A stretch of 64,000 bases of DNA from Bhargavaea ullalensis. GTDB lineage: Bacteria > Bacillota > Bacilli > Bacillales_A > Planococcaceae. The stretch lies in assembly GCF_040545425.1 (NCBI RefSeq), contig NZ_JBEPLW010000015.1; one strand, given 5' to 3'. Within the stretch, counting starts at the first letter, position 1. Each line of letters starts with the position of its first letter. Shown in pieces: positions 40,707 to 49,086 of the stretch. Under the pieces are notes generated by a model that saw only the letters and a program-made list of their open reading frames with translations, did no database searches and was not told the DNA's origin. A program made the translations under genes and the position numbers.

Positions 40707-41222
40707 TCAAAGCGGGCGCATCGGCTCTCCAAAATCATCATCGGAGTAAGACGACGGTTCCTGCGGTGCGACGGGCGGTTTGCGGACGAGGCACATGATA
40801 CCGGCGATGTAAAGCAGGATCGATGTGAGCGTCAGGATCCCGGCAAGGAATCCGGCGACGAGGAACAGAATGCCTGCAAGTTTCGAGTTCTTTTTCAGAT
40901 TAACAACCGCGAAGACGCCCAGGATCGTGCTGATGATGAGCGCGACGATGAAAAACCAGCCGAAGCCGACCATCCAGTCGATGACCGAGTACATGATGTC
41001 GATGATGCTTTGCGCCTCGGATTGGCTGAGTGTCGGGTCATTCCAGATTTCCGCCTCGAATTCTTCGCGGAATGCAGGGTCCGACGAAATCATTTTCGTG
41101 AAGCCGTTCAGGAGGAACACCCCGATGATCCCCAGGACATTGAAGACGATGCCGATGATGCCAAGAACCATTTCTCCCGTCCGCTTGAATGGTCGCCCAT
41201 ATGCGGTCTGTTCATATTGCAT
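40707..41222 (-). CDS. DUF4064-type membrane protein
   Basis: A 171-aa protein with a short hydrophilic start (MQYEQTAYGRPFKRTGE) and four hydrophobic segments (about 15-38, 78-105, 110-128, 130-148), with a soluble loop at 45-75. The VLGIIGIVFNVLGIIGVF and FAVVNLKKNSKLAGILFLVAG segments are as in DUF4064 proteins of Bacillales. Function unknown. The start is ATG 41222 with GAGGTG upstream; a longer frame from 41261 is not supported. Confidence 0.7.
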   Translation of the reverse strand: MQYEQTAYGRPFKRTGEMVLGIIGIVFNVLGIIGVFLLNGFTKMISSDPAFREEFEAEIWNDPTLSQSEAQSIIDIMYSVIDWMVGFGWFFIVALIISTILGVFAVVNLKKNSKLAGILFLVAGFLAGILTLTSILLYIAGIMCLVRKPPVAPQEPSSYSDDDFGEPMRPL

Positions 41223-41318
41223 GGATGAAACACCTCTTTTTCTTTTGTTCTCCTTCATCATACGGCTATCTTAGCATATGGTTTCATCCGAAAGGACAGA
41301 TTTTTTGGACGCTGGAAG

Positions 41319-41344
41319 GTTTATGCAAACATTTGCCCGGGTAT
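41319..41344 (+). promoter_or_regulatory. Candidate sigma-B promoter of the 31-aa membrane peptide
   Basis: GTTTAT (41319-41324) and GGGTAT (41339-41344) are separated by 14 bp; the ATG follows 36 bp later. Confidence 0.85.
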
Positions 41345-41380
41345 TCTCCAAGTATAACCAAAGAGACGGGAGAGAGAAGA

Positions 41381-41476
41381 ATGGAGAAAAAATTGATCTT
41401 TAACAACGCAGATGCCATGTATGCCATTGCCGGTTCATCGGTGCTCACCGCCATCTTGCTGTTGCTTACATTCTGA
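41381..41476 (+). CDS. 31-aa membrane peptide, probable sigma-B regulon member
   Basis: The peptide starts MEKKLIFNNADAMYAIAG and continues into one hydrophobic helix of about 18 residues ending LLLLTF. GGGAGAG lies 6-8 nt before the ATG. A near-consensus sigma-B promoter precedes it and a terminator follows, so it is a complete small transcription unit. I do not recognise a family. Confidence 0.65.
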   Translation: MEKKLIFNNADAMYAIAGSSVLTAILLLLTF

Positions 41477-41486
41477 GGAGGACGAC

Positions 41487-41516
41487 ATGGCTGACATTCT
41501 GGATTTAGGTACATAA
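41487..41516 (+). CDS. Nine-codon micro-ORF after the membrane peptide
   Basis: ATG at 41487 encodes MADILDLGT, with a very good ribosome binding site (GAGGAGGACGAC, partly overlapping the previous stop) and a stop codon at the base of the terminator. Spacing to the previous gene is 10 bp. It is too short to judge by composition; the ribosome binding site is the only support. Confidence 0.35.
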   Translation: MADILDLGT

Positions 41517-41556
41517 AAAGCAATCCGACCCTGATGAGGACCGGATTGCTTTTTTG
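41515..41556. terminator. Bidirectional rho-independent terminator
   Basis: Stem AAAAGCAATCCG/CGGATTGCTTTT followed by TT lies between the small sigma-B unit and the convergent GNAT gene. Confidence 0.88.
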
Positions 41557-41571
41557 ATTTTGTTCTGGATT

Positions 41572-41862
41572 TTATCCCTGGACTTTCACATCATCGTAGT
41601 CCGGGTAGCGTTTGAACGCCGTCACAACATACGAACAGACCGCTTCCATTTTGTAGCCGTGCTCACGAGCATGCTCGGCGGCCCGGTCCAGCAGTTGCTT
41701 CGCAACGCCGCCTCCCCTGAGCGACGGATGAACGAATGTATGGTCCATGACCATGACGTCCCCCATCATCGTCCACGTGATTTCCGCATCCTGCTTCCCT
41801 TCATCCGATTCATGAATGAACGCATACGCATCATTGCCCAGTTCCTGCAGTTGGAATTCCAT
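41572..41862 (-). CDS. YjdJ-type minimal GNAT acetyltransferase
   Basis: A 96-aa short GNAT of the COG2388 type. TWTMMGDVMVMDHTFVHPSLRGGGVAKQLLD contains the acetyl-CoA loop, and KMEAVCSYVVTAFKRYPDY is the characteristic cysteine-containing C-terminal segment. Function unknown. The start is ATG 41862 with AAAGGGG upstream. Confidence 0.85.
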   Translation of the reverse strand: MEFQLQELGNDAYAFIHESDEGKQDAEITWTMMGDVMVMDHTFVHPSLRGGGVAKQLLDRAAEHAREHGYKMEAVCSYVVTAFKRYPDYDDVKVQG

Positions 41863-42005
41863 TTTGGTGTGCCCCTTTCGCATCATTTCAACCTTTGCAG
41901 TTGCGGGGGTGTGCGGGAGAGGCCGAGCGGCGCAATGGCCTTTAGGGGTGCGGGAGCAGAGTGAGGGAGCGGGGAGTGGTGCTGCGGGGCATCGGAAGTC
42001 GGGAC

Positions 42006-42305
42006 CTTAATCCGATATCCGGTTCCTTACTCCGATTTTCGGTCCCTTACTCCGAAATCAGGTCGCTTACTCCGAAATCCGGTTCCTTACTCCGAAATCA
42101 AGTCCCTTACTCCGAAATCCGGTTCCTTACTCCGAAATCAGGTCGCTTACTCCGAAATCCGGTCGCTTACTCCGAAATTCAGTCACTTACTCCGAGATTC
42201 GGTCCCTTACTCCGAAATCAGGTCGCTTACTCCGAAATCCGGTTCCTTACTCCGAAATCCGGTCCCTTACTCCGATATCCCATCCCTTACTCCGATCTCC
42301 CACTC
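42006..42305 (-). repeat. Intergenic tandem array E (15 units, exact 20-bp pitch)
   Basis: On the plus strand CTTACTCCG recurs every 20 bp from 42006 to 42286 without a single insertion or deletion (first unit CTTAATCCG). Units end in a variable part such as AATCCGGTTC, AATCAGGTCG or AATCAAGTCC. On the minus strand each unit reads CGGAGTAAGGGACC or close. It fills most of the gap between the divergent GNAT and 244-aa membrane genes; the remaining 41863-42005 and 42306-42443 contain no recognisable gene. Confidence 0.95.
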
Positions 42306-42443
42306 ACCCGGCCTTTCCACGTGGCCCCGGCTTCCTGCAAAGGTTTTCCTTTTTTCAGTCTATCTGCTGGCGGGACCCTTTGCAAACCGGATGCTCTGGA
42401 TTAAACTGGTCTTCAGACCCCTCAGGCAGAAAGGATGCAGCCC

Positions 42444-43178
42444 ATGTCACTTATTTTTTGGACTCAGATCGTGCTCATTGTCATGTTTGCCCTGTTTGCG
42501 TATGCCATCTTGAAAAAAAAGGCGTATTTCTTGATTTCCGGCTTTGCCACGAGGGCGGACGCGGAACAGGAGGAGCTGATCCGAAACGGCTATCCGCAGG
42601 GTGTCGGCAGGCTGTTTTTCTTTCTTGCCGCCGGCCTGGCCGTCATTCAAATCCTTTCGTTTTTCGGGTTCTCCCACTCATTTGAAATCCAGATGGCCTT
42701 CCTGTTCCTCGGTTTGTTCGGCGGACTCATCTTGCTGTCGCGAAAGGAAATTCCCCAAAAGCGGAAGCGGGCGTTCATCACTTCCTCCGTCATGGCCGTT
42801 CTCGTCATCGGCGGGGTCTCCGTCCTGCTCCTGACGGGAAGCCGTCCGGTTGCCGTCACATTCGGGCCGGATTCCCTCGACATTTCGGGGATGTACGGGG
42901 AGGAAATCTCCTACCAAGACATCCAGTCCTCCGAACTGCTTGAACGCATGCCGGATGTTTCCTACAAGGAGAACGGCTTCGGCTTTTCTTCATTTGCAAA
43001 AGGTTGGTTCAAGACGAAAGAGTATGGGTCCGCCCTTCTTTTTGTCGACATGAGAAAACAGCCTGTCCTGCTGATCAAGACAACCGACGGACCCGTTTTC
43101 CTCACGGGAGCAAGCAATGCCCAAACACAACAGTGGAAAAAAAAGATCGATGAAAAAACGGATGCCCCGGCCGATTAA
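42444..43178 (+). CDS. Membrane protein with DUF3784-like N-terminus and PH-like C-terminus
   Basis: A 244-aa protein: a transmembrane segment at 5-23, then a short motif FLISGFATRADAEQEELIR typical of DUF3784 proteins, three more segments (about 55-75, 80-95, 110-130) and a soluble C-terminal domain (~135-235) that looks PH-like (YGEEISYQDIQSSELLERMP). Function unknown. The start is ATG 42444 with AGAAAGG upstream; ATG 42435 touches that site. Confidence 0.65.
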   Translation: MSLIFWTQIVLIVMFALFAYAILKKKAYFLISGFATRADAEQEELIRNGYPQGVGRLFFFLAAGLAVIQILSFFGFSHSFEIQMAFLFLGLFGGLILLSRKEIPQKRKRAFITSSVMAVLVIGGVSVLLLTGSRPVAVTFGPDSLDISGMYGEEISYQDIQSSELLERMPDVSYKENGFGFSSFAKGWFKTKEYGSALLFVDMRKQPVLLIKTTDGPVFLTGASNAQTQQWKKKIDEKTDAPAD

Positions 43179-43198
43179 GCCGGACATCCGTTTTTTTC
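43154..43198. terminator. Bidirectional rho-independent terminator
   Basis: Stem AAAAACGGATG/CATCCGTTTTT with inner CCGGC pairing and T runs on both strands. It overlaps the end of the 244-aa gene. Confidence 0.88.
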
Positions 43199-43199
43199 G

Positions 43200-44117
43200 T
43201 CAGCTGAACCAGGATTTGACGGTGTCGATCAGTTTGTTGAAGAAATCCTTCACGCTTTGCCAAAATCCTTCGTCTTTCAGTGTCTCTTTTATTTTGTCGC
43301 CGTATTTGTCGTTCAGTTCCTGGCCAAATTGGCTGAGCTTGTCGGACCATTTGCCGAAGTCGATATCAAGCTGGCGGATGCGGTCCATCAGGTCGATGAG
43401 GAGCTGGCGGTCTTCGGGCTTCAGTTCGATTTGCAGCTTGTCGAGCTGTTCCTTGACGATCCGCTCGACGTCTTCTTTCGTGGCCGGCTTCTGGTCGGCG
43501 ATCTGCTGTTTCAGATTGGTGAGCAGTTCATTCACTTTCTGCTCCTCGACGCCCGACTTTTCGGTCAGGTCCGTGGCGACGGACAGTTCGTCATTGGCGA
43601 CGTCGGTGCGCTCGGTATCGAGCTCTCCGCCGCTTGCTTCATACGCTTTGTAGATCCCCGCAAGCGCCGAGTGGCCGGAGACCGGCTTCGGCGACGCGAC
43701 ATCGACGTTCGCGTCTTCGATGCCGGCGGTCAGCATCGCATTCGCATACATGTCGGACGTGACCTGCGTGATGTTATCCGGCGTGACGATCTGGATGACC
43801 AGTCCGCTGCCCGCATCGGTCACGGTGATTTTCGCAGACGAATACATCCGCGCCCGCGGATTGGAGTCTTTGATGTATTTGCCGAGATCTTCTCCGGAGA
43901 CGGTGATTTCTTCCATTTCCGCCTCGTCGTCAACATCGAGGCTCTCTTTGACGCTCGCTTTTTCTGCATCCGACAGGTTTGCCCCGTATACGACGATCGG
44001 CACGCCGAGACGCTCATCGACCGGCGTGTCGGCCGAGGCAGCAGGCGGCAGGATCAGCGAAGCCATCAGCGCCAGCGCCGCCGGCAGTGCCCATTTAATT
44101 TTTCGTTTCATCCTCAT
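43200..44117 (-). CDS. Secreted DUF1002 protein (YpuA-like)
   Basis: A 305-aa exported protein: signal peptide 1-29 (KWALPAALALMASLILPPAASA), then a DUF1002 domain with VVYGANLSDAEKASVKESL and ITVTDAGSGLVIQIVTPDNIT. The C-terminal ~120 residues are amphipathic helices (KEDVERIVKEQLDKLQIEL, DRQLLIDLMDRIRQLDID) ending VKSWFS. Role unknown. The start is ATG 44117 with AAGGGGG upstream. Confidence 0.85.
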   Translation of the reverse strand: MRMKRKIKWALPAALALMASLILPPAASADTPVDERLGVPIVVYGANLSDAEKASVKESLDVDDEAEMEEITVSGEDLGKYIKDSNPRARMYSSAKITVTDAGSGLVIQIVTPDNITQVTSDMYANAMLTAGIEDANVDVASPKPVSGHSALAGIYKAYEASGGELDTERTDVANDELSVATDLTEKSGVEEQKVNELLTNLKQQIADQKPATKEDVERIVKEQLDKLQIELKPEDRQLLIDLMDRIRQLDIDFGKWSDKLSQFGQELNDKYGDKIKETLKDEGFWQSVKDFFNKLIDTVKSWFS

Positions 44118-44201
44118 TCTTCCCCCTTCAACTCAAAGTGCCCTACCCATATAAACGGGCAGAGCACTCGAAAAGTTTCACTTTCAATCAGCAGAGCCCG
44201 T

Positions 44202-45071
44202 TCAGGCTTGTTCTTCTTTCAAATAAGTCCAGCCGTCCTTCTGCTCGATGCGCCGGCCTTTCATGAGCTTGCCGAGCGCCCGCTTGAACGAGGCCTTGCT
44301 CATGCCGAACATTTCCTCGATCTCTTCCGGCGTGGACTTGTCCCAGAACGGCATTTTCCCTCCGGCACTGTTCAAATAGCGAAGCACTGTTTCGGCATCG
44401 TCTCCGATCCGCTCTTCCTTCCTCGGCAGGAGCGATCCGTTCAGAGAGGCGTCGTCGCGGACGCCGATGACCCGCACTTCCAGTTCCTGGCCGAGCCGGG
44501 GCTCGAATTTCATCTCCGAATGGTGGACGAATATCCGGTATTTCTCCGGCTCCGTCAGCATGAACGCGCCGACCGGCAGCAGCCGGTAAGGACGGGCTTT
44601 CAGGTTTTTATTGAAAATCGAAGACGGGGCGTCGACGAATTCGTCCATGATCCGCTCTTCGGTGACGAGCCGGCCGAACAGATTGCCGCCCTTGTCGGTG
44701 CGGAGCGTCATGTACAGGCAGTCTCCCGGCTTTGGCCACAGCTCGCGCAGCTTCGGCATGTCCGCGGGATTGACGATCACTTCGACCGATGTTCCGATAT
44801 CCGTCCGGATGCCGTCACGGCCGTCCGTGTCGATCACCTCCGCCCATCCGTAGGAGCCGATTTCCATGCGGGGGAGCCGGGAAGTGGCGGTCAGATTGCC
44901 GCGCCGGTCCGGATGGATAAAGACTTTCAGCCTGTCCCCTTCCTCCAGTCCTTCCGGCGCTTCCGAATCATTCATGAAAATTTCCTCTTCCCCGCACGAC
45001 AACACCCAGCGGGAGCCTTCCCTGCGCTCTGCAGCCGCTTCGATGATCCGGCCGGATTCTGCCTTCGCCAT
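44202..45071 (-). CDS. cvfB: CvfB-type RNA-binding protein with S1 and winged-helix domains
   Basis: A 289-aa protein. Three S1-like modules (about 1-65, 68-130 and 140-215) are followed by a C-terminal winged-helix domain (~225-289, STPEEIEEMFGMSKASFKRALGKL). CvfB of staphylococci binds RNA and affects virulence gene expression; the Bacillus homologue is YitL. The start is ATG 45071 with AGGAG 8 nt upstream, a site that lies in the last codons of mntR. It forms a two-gene unit with mntR. Confidence 0.9.
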   Translation of the reverse strand: MAKAESGRIIEAAAERREGSRWVLSCGEEEIFMNDSEAPEGLEEGDRLKVFIHPDRRGNLTATSRLPRMEIGSYGWAEVIDTDGRDGIRTDIGTSVEVIVNPADMPKLRELWPKPGDCLYMTLRTDKGGNLFGRLVTEERIMDEFVDAPSSIFNKNLKARPYRLLPVGAFMLTEPEKYRIFVHHSEMKFEPRLGQELEVRVIGVRDDASLNGSLLPRKEERIGDDAETVLRYLNSAGGKMPFWDKSTPEEIEEMFGMSKASFKRALGKLMKGRRIEQKDGWTYLKEEQA

Positions 45072-45073
45072 CC

Positions 45074-45511
45074 TCATCTCTCCTTTTCAATTCCCGTTTT
45101 GTCTTCCGTTTGTCCGCCGGCCATCCGCCCGAGCACTTCCGGATGTTCCTCCAGCGTCTCGACCAGTTCGGTGATCCGGTCGATTGCATTCCAGCTCAGG
45201 TGGTGCTCAATCCCTTCGACATCGCCGTAGACATATTGCTCATCCACGCCGATGATGCGGAGAAACCGTTCAAGCAGTTCGTGGCGGCGGACCAGCTTCC
45301 GGCCGAATGCTTCGCCTTTTTCCGTTAATATTAACCCTTTATACCGTTCATAAACTAAATAGCCTTCCCGGTCCAGCTTTCGGGCCATCTTCGTCACCGA
45401 AGAAGGCAGGACTTCCAGCGCCTCGGCGATGTCGGAAACTCTGGCCTCCCCGCGGCCGCCCGACTTCAGCCAGATCTGTTCGATATAGTCTTCCATGCTC
45501 GGCGTCGCCAT
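45074..45511 (-). CDS. mntR: Manganese-responsive transcriptional repressor MntR
   Basis: A 145-aa DtxR-family regulator. The start TPSMEDYIEQIW carries the Asp8/Glu11 manganese ligands. ARVSDIAEALEVLPSSVTKMARKLDREGYL is the DNA-binding winged helix. HELLERFL and GIEHHLSWNAIDRI contribute the remaining ligands (His77, Glu99, Glu102, His103 in Bacillus numbering). It represses manganese uptake genes when Mn2+ is ample. No manganese transporter gene lies in the window. Confidence 0.96.
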   Translation of the reverse strand: MATPSMEDYIEQIWLKSGGRGEARVSDIAEALEVLPSSVTKMARKLDREGYLVYERYKGLILTEKGEAFGRKLVRRHELLERFLRIIGVDEQYVYGDVEGIEHHLSWNAIDRITELVETLEEHPEVLGRMAGGQTEDKTGIEKER

Positions 45512-45564
45512 GCCATCAGCCCTTTCCTATCCTGTCCGTCCATTATAGCACGAGGAAGGCGGCG

Positions 45565-45590
45565 GTTTAAGGAGCGTCACAGTCGGGTAT
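45565..45590 (+). promoter_or_regulatory. Candidate sigma-B promoter of the lmo0937-type gene
   Basis: GTTTAA (45565-45570) and GGGTAT (45585-45590) are separated by 14 bp, an exact match to the sigma-B consensus hexamers. Confidence 0.9.
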
Positions 45591-45651
45591 TTTCCAAGCA
45601 AAGGCCATTATCTTTTATTAACGTCTTGAAGGAAAGCGGGTGAAAATCAAT

Positions 45652-45807
45652 ATGGGCAAAATACTATGGTTCATCATCCTCGCGCTCATCGTATTCTGGG
45701 TGCTCGGGCTCATCTTCAAGGTCGCAGGCGGATTAATCCACATCCTGCTGGTTGTCGCGGCCGTACTGTTTATCATTTCACTGTTCACGGGCCGAAGATC
45801 CGCCTGA
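45652..45807 (+). CDS. lmo0937-family small membrane protein
   Basis: A 51-aa protein with two hydrophobic helices: MGKILWFIILALIVFWVLG, then a loop FKVAGGLIH and a second helix ending LFTGRRS. This closely fits the lmo0937 (DUF5670) family, named after a Listeria protein. An in-frame GTG at 45640 has AAGGA 6 nt upstream and would add four residues (MKIN); either start is possible. A consensus sigma-B promoter stands 62 bp upstream and a strong terminator follows immediately. Confidence 0.85.
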   Translation: MGKILWFIILALIVFWVLGLIFKVAGGLIHILLVVAAVLFIISLFTGRRSA

Positions 45808-45808
45808 A

Positions 45809-45843
45809 GAAAGGGATGCCGCACAGCGCGGCATCCCTTTTTA
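45809..45843. terminator. Bidirectional rho-independent terminator
   Basis: Stem AAGGGATGCCGC/GCGGCATCCCTT plus T run, 2 bp after the small gene; it also ends the GNAT fusion gene on the minus strand. Confidence 0.9.
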
Positions 45844-46956
45844 TTTAATCTTAGCGTAAATGCACGTATCGCGCACACCGTCACCCGACACCGAACGGGC
45901 ATCATTGCGGAGCGTCCCTTCTAGCTCAAAGCCGAGCCGTTCCGGAATCGCGCGGCTTTTCAGGTTGAGTGAATCGCAGCGGATTTCAACGCGGCGCGCT
46001 CTGAGCGACTCGAAAGCGAACTCGGTGATCCGCGCAGCCGCCTCGGTCATATAACCCTGGCCGGCGAAACGGCTGTCGATCCAGTAGCCGATCTCAAACT
46101 TCGGCACTTCCCAGTCGATCCGGTGCAATCCGGACGAGCCGATAAAGGCGCCGTCCTCGATCCGGTACAGATGCAGCCGGAGGTCTTTTCGTGTAACGAA
46201 GTCCGCGACCGCCTGGCGAAGGCTTTCCTCCGTCGCCTCAAGCGTGGGCGCTTCCTTGGCGAACGGCAGCCATTCCTTCAGTTCTGCATGGGAATGGGTC
46301 AGCGCATCGCATACGTCCGCAGCGTCATCCAGCCGCGGCGCACGGATGACCAGGCGTTCCGAGCGAAATTCATCCGGAAATACCGGAGGGCCGGACACCT
46401 GTGCGGGTTCTTCCAGGCTGTTCTCCCGGTCGTTCCACTCCACAGGCGTCGTTGTTCCGCTCAGGAAGTCTTCGCGCGTCATCCCGTAGGTGACGGCGTC
46501 ATAGTACGACTCCTCCTTCGGCGAATACCACGCCTTGCGGAGATGGGCTTCCTTTACAAATCCCGCCCGCTCGAACGTCTTGCGCATCGGCGCGTTGTCC
46601 TGGCGGGTGTGCCCTTCAAGCCGGATTTTCTTGTCCGGCATGCTGAAGACAAAGTCGCAGATGAGCCGCAGCGCCCGCCGGCCGTAGCCGTGCCCGCGCG
46701 CCCGGTCCGCGATTCTCAGATCGAACATCGGAATTTCATCCTGCATGTCATACAGCTTGACGATCCCGACTTTCTCTCCTCCGTCCGTCTCTACCCAGAA
46801 CGTCTTCACTTCATCCGATTCATAGCCGCCCTCTCCGATCGCCTTTTCGATCATCTCCCGCGCCGGGTGCGGAATGCCGTGGTACGGCCAGCTGTTTTCC
46901 GTCATGAAGTGGATGAGCTCTTCCTGTTCCTGCATCGTCCATTCTGTCAGTTTCAT
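45841..46956 (-). CDS. Tandem GNAT acetyltransferase fusion
   Basis: A 371-aa protein with two GNAT domains. Domain 1 (about 1-160) has IADRARGHGYGRRALRLICDFVF and an NAPMRKTFERAGF end. Domain 2 (about 190-371), RimJ/RimL type, begins FRSERLVIRAPRLDDAADV and has FAGQGYMTEAAARITEFAF and NLKSRAIPERLGFELEGTLR. The linker around 165-190 is hydrophilic. Substrates unknown. Single domains are the norm in both families, so the fusion is notable. No frameshift is seen. Confidence 0.85.
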   Translation of the reverse strand: MKLTEWTMQEQEELIHFMTENSWPYHGIPHPAREMIEKAIGEGGYESDEVKTFWVETDGGEKVGIVKLYDMQDEIPMFDLRIADRARGHGYGRRALRLICDFVFSMPDKKIRLEGHTRQDNAPMRKTFERAGFVKEAHLRKAWYSPKEESYYDAVTYGMTREDFLSGTTTPVEWNDRENSLEEPAQVSGPPVFPDEFRSERLVIRAPRLDDAADVCDALTHSHAELKEWLPFAKEAPTLEATEESLRQAVADFVTRKDLRLHLYRIEDGAFIGSSGLHRIDWEVPKFEIGYWIDSRFAGQGYMTEAAARITEFAFESLRARRVEIRCDSLNLKSRAIPERLGFELEGTLRNDARSVSGDGVRDTCIYAKIK

Positions 46957-46977
46957 CCGAAGTCCCTCCGCAGTGCG

Positions 46978-49086
46978 CTACCCCCGGATCCTGATCAGCC
47001 GGAGGGAGTTCAGCACGACGAGCAGCGTCGCCCCCATATCCGCGAAGATCGCGATCCAGAGCGTGAGCCACCCCGGAATGAGCAGGAGCAGCGCAGCAAT
47101 TTTCAGTCCTAATGCAAACATAATGTTTTCTTTGATGATGCGCAATGTTTTTCGACTGAGCCGTATCGTATACGGCAATTTTTCCAGATCATCCGCCATA
47201 AGGGCGATATCCGCCGTCTCAAGCGCCGCGTCTGTCCCTGCACCGCCCATCGCGATGCCGACCGACGCAGCCGCAAGTGCCGGCGCGTCGTTGATGCCGT
47301 CTCCCACCATGGCGGCTGAACCGTGCGAGTTGTTGAACTCCTTGATGGCTTTGAGCTTTTCATCCGGCATGAGTCCTGCCCGGACATCCGTGATCCCGAT
47401 CCGGCCGGCGATGGCTTCGGCCGTTTTGCGGTGATCGCCCGTGAGCATCGCGATTGCCCCGACCCCCGACCGCTTCAGATTCCCGACGATTGCGGCAGCC
47501 TCGCGCCTTTCCGAATCGGCAGCGGCGATCAGTCCGGCAAACCGCCCGCCGGAAGTGACGGCCATGACCGTCTTGCCCTCTTCGAGCAATCGCTCTGCGT
47601 CCTGCCGGAATGAAACCGGAATATCTGTCTGCTCACTGATCCAGTCAACACTGCCGACGGCAACCCGGTCTCCCGCCACTCTTCCTTCGGCCCCTTTTCC
47701 GGTGACCGACCGGAAGTCCGTCACTTCCGGCACGGCGGCTCCTGATCCGCGTGCTTCTTTCAGGATCGCATTTGCCAACGGATGCTGGGACAGCGACTCG
47801 ACCGCAGCCGCGAGGGCGATGAGCCGCTTCCGCTCCATGTCTTCCGCCATAAGGACGTTCGTCACTTCCGGAACGCCGTTCGTCAGCGTGCCGGTCTTAT
47901 CAAACGCCACTGCACGGATGCGACCCAGCTCTTCAAGATGGACGCCACCCTTGATCAAAACGCCGTTTCGGGCTGCGTTTCCTATTGCCGTCACGATGGC
48001 GACCGGCGTGGAGACGACAAGCGCGCACGGGCATCCGACAACGAGGACGGCGAGGCCCTGATAGATCCATGTGTGCCAGTCCGCTCCCAGCAGCGGAGGC
48101 AGTACGGCGACCAGGAAGGCCACCGTCATGATTGCCGGCGTGTACCATTTGGCAAAGCGGTCGACGAATTTCTGGGAAGGGGCTTTTTCCGCCTGCGCCT
48201 CTTCGACGAGGTGGATGATCTTGGCGATCGTCGTGTCCTCCGCCCCCTTCGTCACCCGGACTTTGAGTGCTCCTTCCCCGTTCAAAGTGCCTGCGAACAC
48301 TTCGTCATCAGGCCCTTTCGCCGCCGGGACCGACTCTCCGGTGATGGCCGCCTCGCTGACCGATGAGCGTCCTTCGATGATGATTCCGTCCATGGCCAGC
48401 TTCCCGCCCGGACGCACCACCATGACGTCCCCGATCCGGATTTCTTCGGTCGGGATTTCGGCGGGGCTGCCGTTCCGGATCACTTCCGCAACGGGCGGCG
48501 CCAGGTCCATGAGGCCCCGGATGGACTGACGGGCTTTGTCCATGGAATAGGCCTCCAGCATCTCCGAGATGGCAAACAGGAAAACGACCACTGCAGCTTC
48601 GCGCCATTCGCCGATGATCGCCGCACCGATGACGGCGATCGTCATCAGCGTTTTCATTTCAAATTCCAGACGGGCCAGATTCCTCAGGCCGGCCCGGAAC
48701 ATCCCGAGCCCGCCGGCAAGGATGGACGCAGAAAACAAGGCGATCGTCAGCCAGGCAGACTCCCCTGCCGTGTAGGAGGAAATGAGCCCCGCCGCCAACA
48801 GAATCAGTGATACGCCGGTGACGGCGGTTTCCTTTCGCCGGAGAAGCGGCGTTTTCTTCATTTCGGGACGCTTGTTCGCCGGCACGACCTTGATGCCGTC
48901 AAATGAGCCCGCTGCTTCAAGCTCTTCCACCGTGGCACCGCCGATCACAGTCAGCTTCGACGCGCCGAAATTCACCTGCGCCCCGCTGACCGTGCTGAGC
49001 GAGCTGACATTCCGCTCGAATTTCGCCGCGCAGTTGGCACAGCTGAGGTTTTCCAGCCGATATTCCTGCTTCAGATCAGTTCCCAT
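46978..49086 (-). CDS. cadA: P1B-type Cd2+/Zn2+/Pb2+-exporting ATPase CadA
   Basis: A 702-aa heavy-metal ATPase. The N-terminal HMA domain has Cys16/Cys19 (LSCANCAAKF). Membrane metal site CPC is at 352-354 (VVGCPCALVVSTP). The phosphorylated aspartate is D396 in DKTGTLT, TGES lies near 249, and MVGDGINDAPAL is near the C-terminal third. The CPC plus this HMA type place it in the Cd/Zn/Pb (P1B-2) group. The start is ATG 49086 with GGAGG 9 nt upstream, overlapping the end of cadC. CadC represses both genes until metal binds. Confidence 0.93.
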   Translation of the reverse strand: MGTDLKQEYRLENLSCANCAAKFERNVSSLSTVSGAQVNFGASKLTVIGGATVEELEAAGSFDGIKVVPANKRPEMKKTPLLRRKETAVTGVSLILLAAGLISSYTAGESAWLTIALFSASILAGGLGMFRAGLRNLARLEFEMKTLMTIAVIGAAIIGEWREAAVVVFLFAISEMLEAYSMDKARQSIRGLMDLAPPVAEVIRNGSPAEIPTEEIRIGDVMVVRPGGKLAMDGIIIEGRSSVSEAAITGESVPAAKGPDDEVFAGTLNGEGALKVRVTKGAEDTTIAKIIHLVEEAQAEKAPSQKFVDRFAKWYTPAIMTVAFLVAVLPPLLGADWHTWIYQGLAVLVVGCPCALVVSTPVAIVTAIGNAARNGVLIKGGVHLEELGRIRAVAFDKTGTLTNGVPEVTNVLMAEDMERKRLIALAAAVESLSQHPLANAILKEARGSGAAVPEVTDFRSVTGKGAEGRVAGDRVAVGSVDWISEQTDIPVSFRQDAERLLEEGKTVMAVTSGGRFAGLIAAADSERREAAAIVGNLKRSGVGAIAMLTGDHRKTAEAIAGRIGITDVRAGLMPDEKLKAIKEFNNSHGSAAMVGDGINDAPALAAASVGIAMGGAGTDAALETADIALMADDLEKLPYTIRLSRKTLRIIKENIMFALGLKIAALLLLIPGWLTLWIAIFADMGATLLVVLNSLRLIRIRG

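Noticed and set aside
42006..42305. CRISPR array for the 20-bp tandem repeats (also considered for the other arrays)
   Set aside because: Units are only 20-21 bp in total with a 9-14 bp core; there is no 24-37 bp repeat, no 30-40 bp unique spacer and no cas gene anywhere in the window.
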